DNA of 33,361 nt from Cyclobacteriaceae bacterium (GCA_021648745.1 JAKISE010000029.1:1-33361); one strand, 5' to 3'; shown: positions 15,215 to 23,372, counted from the stretch's first letter. Made by a program: numbers and translations. Notes: generated by a model from the letters alone, not told the origin.

Positions 15215-15838
15215 CTATACAGTATATTTTTGGTCCTCTCTCAATTCAATCCCTCTTAAAAATATGATACCAATTACAAAAACTAACACACCAAGTATAA
15301 CAGTCTGTAAATCGAAATTAAATTCGTTTTTTATAAAAACACTACTGAATTCAATTGTATCTATAATCATTGCACCTGTTAGATACTGAATTGTTTCTGG
15401 CACAAATGCTAACAATATTATTGCTACTGCAATTTTTTTGATGTAGCTACCATTGGCAGGTATGAAGTATTCATTTTGAGTCAAGTTCTTAAATATCTTA
15501 CGCAAAAAATGAATAATCAAAAAATAAATAATGGAATCTACTAGCGCAGCCAACATTCTTAAATAGACGAATTTCTGATCCAAATCATTAATATGAAGAC
15601 GCCCTTCCCCGTTGGTTAAGGAGAAATCATAATTAACACCGTTAAATACAAGAGGTTCTGTAAATATTATTTTTGAAAAATGAATTTTAAATCCTTTCAA
15701 ATTATTTAGGTCAACAAACTGAACATCAAATAATAAGAATAAGCCTATGATTATAATTGTAGCAATAAATAGCAACTGCAAATACCAATATATGTTTAGT
15801 ATAATCTTGGTGAGATTTAATATTCGATAATTTTTCAT
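15215..15838 (-). CDS. DUF2975-family membrane protein
   Basis: A 207-residue membrane protein with about four transmembrane segments: YWYLQLLFIATIIIIGLFLL near the N-terminus, VDSIIYFLIIHFL, KIAVAIILLAFVPETIQYL and TVILGVLVFVIGIIFLRGI at the C-terminus. The soluble loop between the first two is about 75 residues long and probably extracytoplasmic. The start is placed at ATG 15836-15838; the frame is open for 25 codons further but those are Phe-rich and unlike the family. The DUF2975 call rests on the topology, the FxPANGxYIKKIA-like motif before the third segment and the XRE gene directly after it. Function is unknown; relatives are proposed to regulate the paired XRE protein. Confidence 0.8.
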   Translation of the reverse strand: MKNYRILNLTKIILNIYWYLQLLFIATIIIIGLFLLFDVQFVDLNNLKGFKIHFSKIIFTEPLVFNGVNYDFSLTNGEGRLHINDLDQKFVYLRMLAALVDSIIYFLIIHFLRKIFKNLTQNEYFIPANGSYIKKIAVAIILLAFVPETIQYLTGAMIIDTIEFSSVFIKNEFNFDLQTVILGVLVFVIGIIFLRGIELREDQKYTV

Positions 15839-16022
15839 GACAAGAAAATTAGTAGCCCAATGCTTTTTAAAAAAGTAAAAGAAATGATTTAATTTCTCAA
15901 AAGCTAAAAGCATGCCACAATATACTTAGCAAATGTTAGCAGCACGAGTTTATTTTGTTTGAATTGTTTATATAAAACCATAGGCCAAAAGGGAGTCCCT
16001 TAATTTAAGAAATTAAACTTTT

Positions 16023-16063
16023 CCTCCTGAACGCGAATCCATCATTCCTGATTCTTTAGGAGG
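16023..16063. other. Nested hairpin in the DUF2975/marR intergenic region
   Basis: CCTCCTGAA (16023-16031) pairs with TTTAGGAGG (16055-16063), one G-U pair, and inside it GAATC pairs with GATTC around a 10-nt loop. It lies in the 411-bp gap between the divergent DUF2975 and marR genes. On the plus strand it ends in a Shine-Dalgarno-like AGGAGG, but only the six-codon frame MSKYLI follows, so no gene is called. Function is unknown; it may be a decayed dispersed repeat. Apart from this hairpin and the marR promoter, the gap shows nothing else. Confidence 0.4.
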
Positions 16064-16161
16064 TACAGGGAGCAGACTTTATGAGCAAATACTTGATTTA
16101 ACAATTAAAGGGCTTGGCATATCATCATGTCTTAATCATTAAATAATTATCGAAATACGGC

Positions 16162-16205
16162 AATAATTTATTACTTTTTAATAAATTATTAGTTGCATGT
16201 GCAAC
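16162..16205. promoter_or_regulatory. Candidate operators of the efflux operon
   Basis: Two dyads lie side by side. AATAATTTATT (16162-16172) and AATAAATTATT (16180-16190) form a perfect 11-bp inverted repeat with a 7-bp spacer. One base later GTTGCA-TG-TGCAAC (16192-16205) is a perfect 6-bp dyad. They sit directly upstream of the -7 element at 16224, where a MarR dimer would block transcription. The second dyad resembles typical MarR half-sites better than the A+T-rich one. Confidence 0.55.
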
Positions 16206-16223
16206 CTTTTAAAATAGACTCCC

Positions 16224-16231
16224 TAGTTTTG
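16224..16231 (+). promoter_or_regulatory. -7 promoter element of the efflux operon
   Basis: TAGTTTTG matches the Bacteroidota consensus TAnnTTTG and ends 18 bp before the marR ATG, giving a leader of only about 10-15 nt. The nearest TTG (16193-16195) is 28 bp upstream, longer than the usual 19-23 bp spacer, and lies inside the proposed operator. Confidence 0.5.
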
Positions 16232-16249
16232 CACCCTGATATTTACTAG

Positions 16250-16717
16250 ATGAGTACACAAACAGAAATAGATAGTTCCATTTTGCCATGGCTAGGCCGG
16301 TCAATGAAATTGGTAAGGTACCATATGACCGATAGCTTTAAAGCCCAAGGAGTAAAGCTTTCGCAGCCTCAATTGGTAATGCTAATTATTTTATTAAAAA
16401 AAGATGCCCAACCGCAAAGCAGTTTGGCTTTTTTAACTAACCGAAATAAAGCATCACTAGCGCGCCTTATAGATACCATGGAAAAGAAAAATTTGGTGGA
16501 GCGACTTCATAGCGAAAATGATAAAAGGGTAAACCTAGTTCACCTAACTAAGCATGGGAAAGAAACTTTAATGAAAGCATTTCCTGTGCTGCAAAATGTA
16601 ATTAGTACTATTCAAGAAGACATACCAGCAGAAGATATAGAAATAGCTGTACAGGTATTAAAAAAAATTGTAAAAAATATAAAATCGGCAGGAGATAATT
16701 CCACGTTGACCAATTAA
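16250..16717 (+). CDS. MarR-family regulator of the RND efflux operon
   Basis: A 155-residue MarR protein. The winged helix covers about residues 50-110: SQPQLVMLIILLKK, then QSSLAFLTNRNKASLARLID as turn and recognition helix, the wing SENDKRVNLVHLTKHGKE. It is distinct from the regulator at 192-647. The stop is followed by only 4 bp before the membrane-fusion gene, so it is the first gene of the efflux operon and probably its autorepressor, released by a pump substrate. The inverted repeats at 16162-16205 are its likely target. The family is certain; the ligand is unknown. Confidence 0.92.
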   Translation: MSTQTEIDSSILPWLGRSMKLVRYHMTDSFKAQGVKLSQPQLVMLIILLKKDAQPQSSLAFLTNRNKASLARLIDTMEKKNLVERLHSENDKRVNLVHLTKHGKETLMKAFPVLQNVISTIQEDIPAEDIEIAVQVLKKIVKNIKSAGDNSTLTN

Positions 16718-16721
16718 TACT

Positions 16722-17846
16722 ATGAGAAAATTGATAACTATCGCCCTAGGATTTGCATTAATTATTGCTTCATATTTTGTTGTACAAGCCATGATTAAAA
16801 GCAACCAAAGGCCAGAACGAAAGGCTAAAAAGATTGTTAAAACAGTATTTGTTGATATTGTAAAAAACACGGATATTCCTATTACTATTAAGGTTAATGG
16901 CAATTTGGTTGCTAAAAACAGAATAGAGATTTTTAGCGAAGTGCAAGGTGTTCTACATACAACATCCAAAGAATTTAAAGCGGGTGTAGCCTATAAAAAA
17001 GGGGAGGTAATCTTAAAGATTAATAAGGAGGAAGAGTATGCAACATTACAGTCACAAAAGAGTAATTTGTACAACACCATTACTTCTATTATGCCTGATG
17101 TTCGGTTAGATTTTCCTGACGAATACGAAAAGTGGCGTAATTATTTAACAGGGTTTGATTTTAACAAACCAATACCCAACTTACCTGAAATTAACTCTGA
17201 AAAAGAAAAATTCTTTGTTTCTAGTAGAAACATTTACACTACATATTACAACGTAAAAAACCTCGAAGTAAGGCTACGGAAATACACTATCCGAGCTCCA
17301 TATAACGGTATTTTAACTGATGCCTTGGTTAACCCAGGCTCATTGGTGAGGCAAGGCCAAAAATTAGGCGAATTCATAAACCCAAATGTGTATGAAATGG
17401 AGATAGCTATTAGTGCAAGCTATAGCGACTTGCTTAAAAAGGGCAGCCCTGTTAAACTAAAAAGCCTAGATAACTCACAGAGTTGGGAGGGTAAAATAAT
17501 AAGAGTTAACGGCCGAGTTGATCAAGCCTCTCAAACTGTTAAAACTTTTATTCAGGTATCGGGCAAGGGGCTAAAAGAAGGAATGTACCTTGAAGCCCAC
17601 TTGATTGCCAAGCAAGAAGAAAATGCTTATGAAATTGCAAGACAACTGTTGGTAAACAACGAAAAAGTTTTTGTGTTGCAAGACTCTGTACTCGCATTGG
17701 TAGACGTAACCCCTGTTTATTTTAAAGACAAAACGGTGGTTGTAAAAGGGCTGAAAGAAGGAACTATCATTTTGTCTAAACCAGTACCCGGAGCCTACTT
17801 TGGTATGGCTGTTAAGGTTTATAACAGCACGCCAACAACTAAATAA
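16722..17846 (+). CDS. RND efflux periplasmic adaptor (membrane fusion protein)
   Basis: A 374-residue HlyD/AcrA-type adaptor. One N-terminal membrane helix or signal (ITIALGFALIIASYFVVQAM) is followed by the split lipoyl domain: first half IEIFSEVQGVLHT.. GEVILKI near residues 67-105, second half KYTIRAPYNGILTDALVNPG near 187-210. Between them is a helical hairpin of about 80 residues. The beta-barrel domain follows (YEMEIAISASYSDLLKKGSP, IIRVNGRVDQASQTVKTFI), then a membrane-proximal domain. It bridges the inner-membrane pump and the outer-membrane channel encoded next. There is no lipobox Cys, so it is anchored by its helix. It lies 4 bp after marR and 25 bp before the RND gene. Confidence 0.92.
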   Translation: MRKLITIALGFALIIASYFVVQAMIKSNQRPERKAKKIVKTVFVDIVKNTDIPITIKVNGNLVAKNRIEIFSEVQGVLHTTSKEFKAGVAYKKGEVILKINKEEEYATLQSQKSNLYNTITSIMPDVRLDFPDEYEKWRNYLTGFDFNKPIPNLPEINSEKEKFFVSSRNIYTTYYNVKNLEVRLRKYTIRAPYNGILTDALVNPGSLVRQGQKLGEFINPNVYEMEIAISASYSDLLKKGSPVKLKSLDNSQSWEGKIIRVNGRVDQASQTVKTFIQVSGKGLKEGMYLEAHLIAKQEENAYEIARQLLVNNEKVFVLQDSVLALVDVTPVYFKDKTVVVKGLKEGTIILSKPVPGAYFGMAVKVYNSTPTTK

Positions 17847-17871
17847 GTTTTACTAAGTTCAATAACCCATT

Positions 17872-20800
17872 ATGAAAAAGGTAATATCCTACTTTATTAA
17901 ATTCCCTGTTGCTGTAAACATTATAATACTTGCGTTTATAGTTTTTGGAATCTTAGGTTCGAAAAACATGAAATCATCGTTTTTTCCTTTAACTGACTCA
18001 AAAAATATAACTATCTCTTTGTTTTACCCTGGTGCATCTCCCGAAGAAATGGAAGAAGGCATTGTGCTAAAAATAGAAGATAACTTAAAAGGAGTAGTTG
18101 GTATTGACAGGATTACTTCGGTATCGAGCGAAAATACCGCCACTATAAATGTGGAGACTGAAATGGGCAAAGACATTGATGTGGTGCTTGCCGATGTAAA
18201 AAATGCCGTTGACAGAGTGCCTTCTTTCCCCTCTGGCATGGAGCCTCCGGTAATTGCCAAAGTAGAAAACACAACCCCCACTATAAGTTTTACATTAAGT
18301 GGTAAAAACGTACCCTTAATTACGCTAAAGCAATATGCTAGAGATATAGAAAACGATTTGCGTGGAATCCCGGGCATTTCCCAAGTGTTTGTTACGGGTT
18401 TTCCCGAAGAGGAAATTGAAATTGCAGTACGCGAAATAGACTTAAGAGCCTATAACCTAACTTTTGCAGATGTAGCCAATGCCATTAGCCAGTCGAACTT
18501 GCTAATTTCAGGAGGTAACATAAAAACCGAGACCGAAGATTACCTGATTCGGGCAAGAAACAGGTTGTATTATGGCGATGAGTTAAATTATATTGTTGTT
18601 AAAGCTAATCAATCTGGAAATATTATTTACTTAAAGGACGTAGCTGATGTTAAAGACATTTGGAATGAAAATCCTGATAGAATTTTTTATAATGGAGAAA
18701 CTGCTATCAATATCCAAGTAAATAATACCAATAACGAAGACCTAATCGTATCGGCTACTGATATTAAAGCATACATTAAAACCTTTAACGAACAGCACGA
18801 TAATGTGGAGCTAAATGTTGCAAGCGACCGCTCAATTACATTAGTACAAAGAACAGAACTACTAACCGAAAATGCCATTATTGGAATGCTATTGGTGTTA
18901 CTGCTTTTAGCATTGTTTTTAAACGTTCGTATTGCCTTTTGGGTGGCCGCAGGTTTGCCCATTGCCTTTTTCGGAATGTTTATTTTTGCTGCACAATTAG
19001 GGGTAACCATTAATGTATTATCACTTTTTGGTATGATCATCGTAATTGGTATTTTGGTAGATGATGGCATTGTAATAGGTGAAAACATATTCCAACATTA
19101 CGAAAAAGGGAAATCACCAATTAGAGCAGCTATTGATGGCACTATAGAGGTAATACCCCCCATAGTCTCGGCCATTTTAACTACCATGTTGGCTTTTTCA
19201 ACCTTCTACTTTTTAGAAGGAAGCATGGGTGACTTTTTTAAAGAAGTTTCCACCGTTGTAATCTTAACTCTGGCGGTTTCGCTAATTGAGGCATTAATTA
19301 TATTACCTGCTCATATTGCGCATTCAAAAGCACTAATTCGTAAAAAGAAAGAACCCACCGGCATGTTTAAGGTTTTCTCAGCCATAAATAAAAAAGCGGA
19401 TAAGTTTTTAATGTTTATGAGAGACAGGATGTATGCTCCCTATCTGGCATTTTTCTTAAAAAATAAATTCTTAGGCTTCGCCATACCAATTGCTCTATTA
19501 ATTTTTTCTATAGGAGGAATTTCAAGCGGGATAGTGAGAACTTCTTTCTTTCCAAGAATGGCCAGTGATCGAGTTTCTATTAACTTAATAATGCCTCAAG
19601 GCACAAATGAAAAAATTACTGACTCTATCATATCACAAATAGAAGAAGCTGCTTGGCTAGTGAATAAGGACTATACAAAAACGCAGGAGGGAAATGAGCC
19701 GGTGGTTCAAAATATTGTAAAACGGATAGGCCCTGGCACCAACAAAGCAAGCTTAACTGTAAACCTGTTGCCCGGTGAATTACGTGATTTTGCTTCGTAT
19801 GAAATAACTAATGCGATTCGTGAAAAAGCTGGAGCATTTTATGGCGTGGAAAGTTTAACATTTGGTTCAGGAATGAACTTTGGAGGGAGCCCTGTAGCTG
19901 TTTCGTTACTAGGTAATAACATTTCTGAGCTTAAATCTGCCAAAAAAGAACTTAAAGAGTATTTGGTTGGCAATCCCATATTAAAAGATGTTTCGGATAA
20001 CGACCCTGCCGGTATTAAAGAAATACGAATTAAGCTAAAAAATGACGCATACTTACTAGGGCTCAACCTGCAATTGGTAATGAACCAGGTACGGTCAGGA
20101 TTTTTTGGGTTTCAGGTTCAACGTTTTCAACGTGGACAAGACGAAATTAAAGTATGGGTTCGCTACCATAAAAAAAACAGGTCATCTATTAAGCATCTAG
20201 ACGATATGTGGATAGCTACTCCTTCGGGAGACAAAGTGCCTTTTTCTGAAATAGCCGAATATAAAATTGCACGTGGAGAAGTAGCCATAAACCACTTAAA
20301 CGGACAACGAGAAATTCAGCTAACAGCTGATTTAAAATCGCCAGATGATAGCGAAGTTGCTGTAATGGACAATATTAAAAACCATATAATGCCAGATATA
20401 ATTTCGAAATACCCAACGGTTTCGGCAAGCTATGAGGGACAAAATAGAGAAGCAGAGAAAACCAAAAAATCAGTAAACTCCGTGGGTCTGATAATTTTAA
20501 TGTTAATTTATGTGGTAATAGCATTTACGTTTAGGTCGTACAGCCAACCACTATTATTAATAGTAATGGTGCCTTTTAGTTTAATAGGTATTGTTTGGGG
20601 GCATTATGTACACAACTTTTCTATTAACATTATGTCGTGGCTAGGCATTATTGCCTTAGTTGGTATTATAGTAAATGATGGACTGGTGCTGGTAGGCAAG
20701 TTTAACAGCTATCTAAAAGAAGGTGTAAAGTTTGATGAGGCCTTAATTAAGGCAGGTACATCTAGGTTTAGAGCCATTTTCTTAACCACTGTTACCACTA

Positions 20801-21048
20801 TTGCTGGCTTGGCTCCACTGTTGCTAGAAGAAAGCCGCCAAGCACAATTTTTAAAACCTATGGCCATTTCAATATCGTATGGCCTAGCAATTGGCACGTT
20901 TTTAACCTTGCTTATGCTGCCCTTGCTGCTTTCGGTAAGCAACTCCATAACTGTATTTTTTAAGTGGTATATCACTGGCAAAAATGTAACCAAAGAAGAA
21001 GTTACAAGAGCCGTTATTGAAAAAAACTATGAAGATTTTGAGGTATAG
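17872..21048 (+). CDS. RND efflux pump, inner-membrane permease
   Basis: A 1058-residue AcrB-like transporter of standard length with two repeats of six membrane helices and two large periplasmic loops. The first helix is VAVNIIILAFIVFGILGSKN. TM4 carries the proton-relay pair Asp397-Asp398 in VIGILVDDGIVIG. The matching TM10 segment LVGIIVNDGLVLVG has Asn935-Asp936 where AcrB has Lys940, so the relay differs from that of classic multidrug pumps. Exports substrates by proton antiport in a complex with the adaptor before it and the channel after it. The substrate is not evident; heavy-metal-type Met clusters were not seen. Its last 20 bp overlap the channel gene, indicating translational coupling. 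Confidence 0.95.
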   Translation: MKKVISYFIKFPVAVNIIILAFIVFGILGSKNMKSSFFPLTDSKNITISLFYPGASPEEMEEGIVLKIEDNLKGVVGIDRITSVSSENTATINVETEMGKDIDVVLADVKNAVDRVPSFPSGMEPPVIAKVENTTPTISFTLSGKNVPLITLKQYARDIENDLRGIPGISQVFVTGFPEEEIEIAVREIDLRAYNLTFADVANAISQSNLLISGGNIKTETEDYLIRARNRLYYGDELNYIVVKANQSGNIIYLKDVADVKDIWNENPDRIFYNGETAINIQVNNTNNEDLIVSATDIKAYIKTFNEQHDNVELNVASDRSITLVQRTELLTENAIIGMLLVLLLLALFLNVRIAFWVAAGLPIAFFGMFIFAAQLGVTINVLSLFGMIIVIGILVDDGIVIGENIFQHYEKGKSPIRAAIDGTIEVIPPIVSAILTTMLAFSTFYFLEGSMGDFFKEVSTVVILTLAVSLIEALIILPAHIAHSKALIRKKKEPTGMFKVFSAINKKADKFLMFMRDRMYAPYLAFFLKNKFLGFAIPIALLIFSIGGISSGIVRTSFFPRMASDRVSINLIMPQGTNEKITDSIISQIEEAAWLVNKDYTKTQEGNEPVVQNIVKRIGPGTNKASLTVNLLPGELRDFASYEITNAIREKAGAFYGVESLTFGSGMNFGGSPVAVSLLGNNISELKSAKKELKEYLVGNPILKDVSDNDPAGIKEIRIKLKNDAYLLGLNLQLVMNQVRSGFFGFQVQRFQRGQDEIKVWVRYHKKNRSSIKHLDDMWIATPSGDKVPFSEIAEYKIARGEVAINHLNGQREIQLTADLKSPDDSEVAVMDNIKNHIMPDIISKYPTVSASYEGQNREAEKTKKSVNSVGLIILMLIYVVIAFTFRSYSQPLLLIVMVPFSLIGIVWGHYVHNFSINIMSWLGIIALVGIIVNDGLVLVGKFNSYLKEGVKFDEALIKAGTSRFRAIFLTTVTTIAGLAPLLLEESRQAQFLKPMAISISYGLAIGTFLTLLMLPLLLSVSNSITVFFKWYITGKNVTKEEVTRAVIEKNYEDFEV

Positions 21049-22357
21049 AAATATAATATTAGCTACTGTTTTGTTTGTGGGCTTTACACCCTCAACAGCA
21101 CAGGAAATACTTACCAAAACCGAGGCTGTAGCTTTGGCATTAGAGTATAACTTTGATATAAGAACGGCCAATAATAATGTAGCCATAGCCGAGAACAACG
21201 CTAGTGTAATGAATAGCGGCTATCTGCCTTCCATATCGGGTACAGGAAGCGCTAGCTTTTCTTTTTCGGATGTTGAAAACACCTTGCAAAATGGCGAAGT
21301 ACAAAGTGTGGATGGGGTGCAATCTACTAGGTATAACGGCTCAATGAGCCTATCTTATACCCTTTTTGACGGGTTAGGAAGAGCTTATAATTTTCAAAAA
21401 TTGAAAGATACCTATCAACTTTCAGAATTGCAAGCTCGATTAGTCATCGAAAACTCTCTGCTTAATATTTTTACAGCTTATTACGAAGTAGCTCGACTAA
21501 GCCAAAACATTCGTACACAAAGGCGTAGTCTAGATATTTCAGGAGAGAGGCTTACAAGGGCCAAATACAGCTCAGATTATGGACAAAACACACAGTTAGA
21601 TTTACTTAATGCAGAAGTGGATTATAATAATGACAGTATTAGTTACCTTACCATTTTGCAACAACTAGAAAATCAAAAAAGAAACCTTAACTTACTTATT
21701 GGGCGCGATGTGCAAACCAAATTTATGGTAGACACTACCATTACTTATACCCAAGGATTGCATGTTATTACCTTACTTGATGATGCAAAAATGACTAATA
21801 TAAATATTTTGCAAGAGCAGGCATTGCTCATTAATACACAACACGATGAGCGCATTGCTAAGTCTGCTACCATCCCAAAAATTGGGCTAACTGCGGCTTA
21901 TAACTACTCTCTAAATGACTTTGGTGCTACTTCGTTTTTTGATAAACAGAATAGCATAGGAACTAACTTAGGCGCAACCCTTACCTGGAACTTGTTTGAT
22001 GGGGGGCTTACAAAAACGAGGAAACAGAACACAGTCATTTTAATGAAAAACCAGCAATTAAACCTAGAGCGAACTCAACTTGAAACCCAACGAAATGTAA
22101 GCAACGCCTGGACAATTTACCAAACAGCCTTGTTTGTGCTTGAAGCTGAAAAGAAAAATTTGGAAACCAATCACCGGAATTTTAATCGAACACAGGAACA
22201 ATATACTTTAGGGCAGGTAACTTCTATTGAGTTTAGGCAGGCACAGCTAAATTACCTTAATGCCAGTTTAAACTATAACCAAGCTAAGTATAGCGCAAAA
22301 GTGGCCGAGCTCACATTATTGCAATTAAGTGGCGGGCTGCTACTGGCTGATTTTTAG
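21029..22357 (+). CDS. TolC-family outer-membrane efflux channel
   Basis: A 442-residue TolC-like protein with signal peptide (IILATVLFVGFTPSTAQ). The two internally repeated helical-barrel halves each start with a characteristic stretch: ALALEYNFDIRTANNNVAIA near the N-terminus and DAKMTNINILQEQALLINTQ in the middle. YTLFDGLGRAYNF and WNLFDGGLTKTR are the paired TolC-family LFDGG beta-turn motifs. The start is placed at ATG 21029, inside the last 20 bp of the RND gene; a TTG four codons earlier is possible but less likely. It completes the tripartite efflux complex. No gene for another function follows before 22751. Confidence 0.93.
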   Translation: MKILRYRNIILATVLFVGFTPSTAQEILTKTEAVALALEYNFDIRTANNNVAIAENNASVMNSGYLPSISGTGSASFSFSDVENTLQNGEVQSVDGVQSTRYNGSMSLSYTLFDGLGRAYNFQKLKDTYQLSELQARLVIENSLLNIFTAYYEVARLSQNIRTQRRSLDISGERLTRAKYSSDYGQNTQLDLLNAEVDYNNDSISYLTILQQLENQKRNLNLLIGRDVQTKFMVDTTITYTQGLHVITLLDDAKMTNINILQEQALLINTQHDERIAKSATIPKIGLTAAYNYSLNDFGATSFFDKQNSIGTNLGATLTWNLFDGGLTKTRKQNTVILMKNQQLNLERTQLETQRNVSNAWTIYQTALFVLEAEKKNLETNHRNFNRTQEQYTLGQVTSIEFRQAQLNYLNASLNYNQAKYSAKVAELTLLQLSGGLLLADF

Positions 22358-22394
22358 AAATAGGTAAACCTATCATATAACTAAAATCCCACAA

Positions 22395-22515
22395 CATCGT
22401 CATTATCGGGCTTAAGACCCGGTAATCTTTGGACTCACCCGAATCCCTTTTTAGCCATGCCCGCCTTGGTTGCTAACCAAGAAAGGTTGCCCCGTTAAAC
22501 GGGACAATGACGAGC
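22395..22515. repeat. Multi-hairpin dispersed intergenic repeat, copy 1
   Basis: This occupies much of the 393-bp gap after the tolC-like gene. It begins CATCGTCATTATCGGG and ends CAATGACGAG, so the ends are inverted (TCGTCATT against AATGACGA). Three internal hairpins are visible: ATTATCGGG with CCCGGTAAT, CTTGGTT with AACCAAG, and CCCGTT with AACGGG. The first 47 bases match those of 32947-32993 at about four of five positions, and the end and CCCGTT hairpin also recur there. The remainder of the gap (22516-22750) contains an inverted CCGTTTA/TAAACGG pair, the palindrome CCATTAATGG and the solo end at 22723, but no gene. Confidence 0.65.
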
Positions 22516-22722
22516 TAAGTTGAAAGGCATAATCACACCCTCTATAATTTAGTTCGGATAACCGTTTAGTTATAAAAACCGATAAACGGAGGCTCGCCCA
22601 TTAATGGACCTAATTCGGCACGAGGTGTAAATGAAATTACTATATTGCATATTCTCCGAAACAATTAATGATGAAAAACATCTTCTGTTTAGCTGCCTAA
22701 ATTGGCATTTGTTTACTTAATT

Positions 22723-22737
22723 ACCTGAGTTCGGGAT
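22723..22737 (+). repeat. Solo MITE-end-like sequence
   Basis: ACCTGAGTTCGGGAT, identical to 3364-3378, begins 28 bp before the ferredoxin-like start. Its first 11 bases equal the outermost bases of the MITE ends at 23111 and 23372. It lies only 388 bp from the MITE and in the same orientation as the MITE's left end. Confidence 0.4.
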
Positions 22738-22750
22738 AATTGGTTTTAGT

Positions 22751-23104
22751 ATGTTATTAAAAAAACTTCAGGAAAAGGCTAATGAACTTGGCTTAGCACA
22801 TGTAAAACGGCATATTTTTATTTGTGCCGACCCATCAGATGCAAAATGTTGCTCTAAAAAGAAGAGCCTCGATTCTTGGAAGTTTTTAAAGAAGCGGCTA
22901 AAGGAACTAAATCTATCAGGCGAAGGAGGTATTTACAGGACTAAAGCGAACTGTTTACGTGTTTGTATGAAAGGGCCAATTGCCGTGGTGTATCCCGAAG
23001 GCGTGTGGTACCACACTTGTACTCCTGCGGTGCTGGAAAAAATTATTCAGACCCATTTAATCAAAGGGCAAATTGTGGAAGAGTATTGCATTTCAAAAAC
23101 ATAG
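22751..23104 (+). CDS. Thioredoxin-like [2Fe-2S] ferredoxin domain protein
   Basis: A 117-residue protein of the (2Fe-2S) ferredoxin family with thioredoxin-like fold. The strand HIFICADPSDAKCC supplies Cys25 and Cys33/34, and KANCLRVCMKGP supplies Cys68 and Cys72. This is the usual C-x(8-12)-C ... C-x3-C cluster pattern, followed by the conserved PIAVVYPEGVWYH strand and turn. Cys90 and Cys113 are extra. It is a cytoplasmic electron carrier or regulatory iron-sulfur protein; the partner is unknown. The start is supported by the family's N-terminal helix. The gene is followed after 6 bp by the MITE, whose 5-bp target duplication begins 2 bp past the stop codon. Confidence 0.88.
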   Translation: MLLKKLQEKANELGLAHVKRHIFICADPSDAKCCSKKKSLDSWKFLKKRLKELNLSGEGGIYRTKANCLRVCMKGPIAVVYPEGVWYHTCTPAVLEKIIQTHLIKGQIVEEYCISKT

Positions 23105-23110
23105 CTATTG

Positions 23111-23372
23111 ACCTGAGTTCGACCTAAGGAATGCTGCCAGAAAAGAAGATAGTAGGTGAAATTTTGGAAATGAAAAGTGAAGAAATAATGGATTATTTCA
23201 AGAATTTTATTTCTAAAAGATTGCCTGCTAGATATTTTCCCTTTGGGCTTTAGTGAAATTTCCCTAAACTTCCTCAAATTTCTTTGAATTAACTCGTTAG
23301 TCCTGCATAAATTTGAGTTGTTTACGAAATTTTCACTTAAAGCTGACAGTATTCCTTAGGTCGAACTCAGGT
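23111..23372. mobile_element. 262-bp MITE with perfect 22-bp terminal inverted repeats
   Basis: The outer 22 bp at 23111-23132 and 23351-23372 are perfect inverted repeats (starting ACCTGAGTTCGACCTAAG). The match extends to 28 of 30 bp. The element is flanked on both sides by TATTG (23106-23110 and 23373-23377), a 5-bp target-site duplication. It is too short for a transposase and so is non-autonomous, moved by an unseen relative. It inserted 6 bp after the ferredoxin stop and 44 bp before the likely MATE start. The perfect ends suggest a fairly recent insertion. The IS family cannot be told from the sequence; short 5-bp duplications occur in several. Confidence 0.85.
23131..23253 (+). CDS. 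40-codon open frame inside the MITE
   Basis: An ATG-to-TAG frame beginning within the left terminal repeat and encoding 40 residues (MLPEKKIVGEILEMKSEEIM, ending RYFPFGL). It is rich in charged helical residues. It could be the remnant of a transposase N-terminus or a chance frame. There is no clear ribosome-binding site and I do not recognise the peptide. Confidence 0.2.
   Translation: MLPEKKIVGEILEMKSEEIMDYFKNFISKRLPARYFPFGL

Noticed and set aside
15839..15913. N-terminal extension of the DUF2975 protein
   Set aside because: The extra 25 residues are Phe-rich low-complexity sequence, and the family topology begins after MKNYRILNL.
16023..16106. Possible tiny gene after an AGGAGG sequence in the marR upstream gap
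   Set aside because: The frame that follows is only six codons (MSKYLI) and then stops. AGGAGG is better explained as a hairpin arm.
22612..22625. AATTCGGCACGAGG, identical to part of a common EcoRI cDNA-cloning adaptor
   Set aside because: The full adaptor has GAATTC, but here a T precedes AATTC. The surrounding bases read as normal intergenic sequence with no vector. Probably chance.
22358..22750. CRISPR-like array, because several hairpins occur in one gap
   Set aside because: The arms are different from one another and there are no equal-length direct repeats or spacers.
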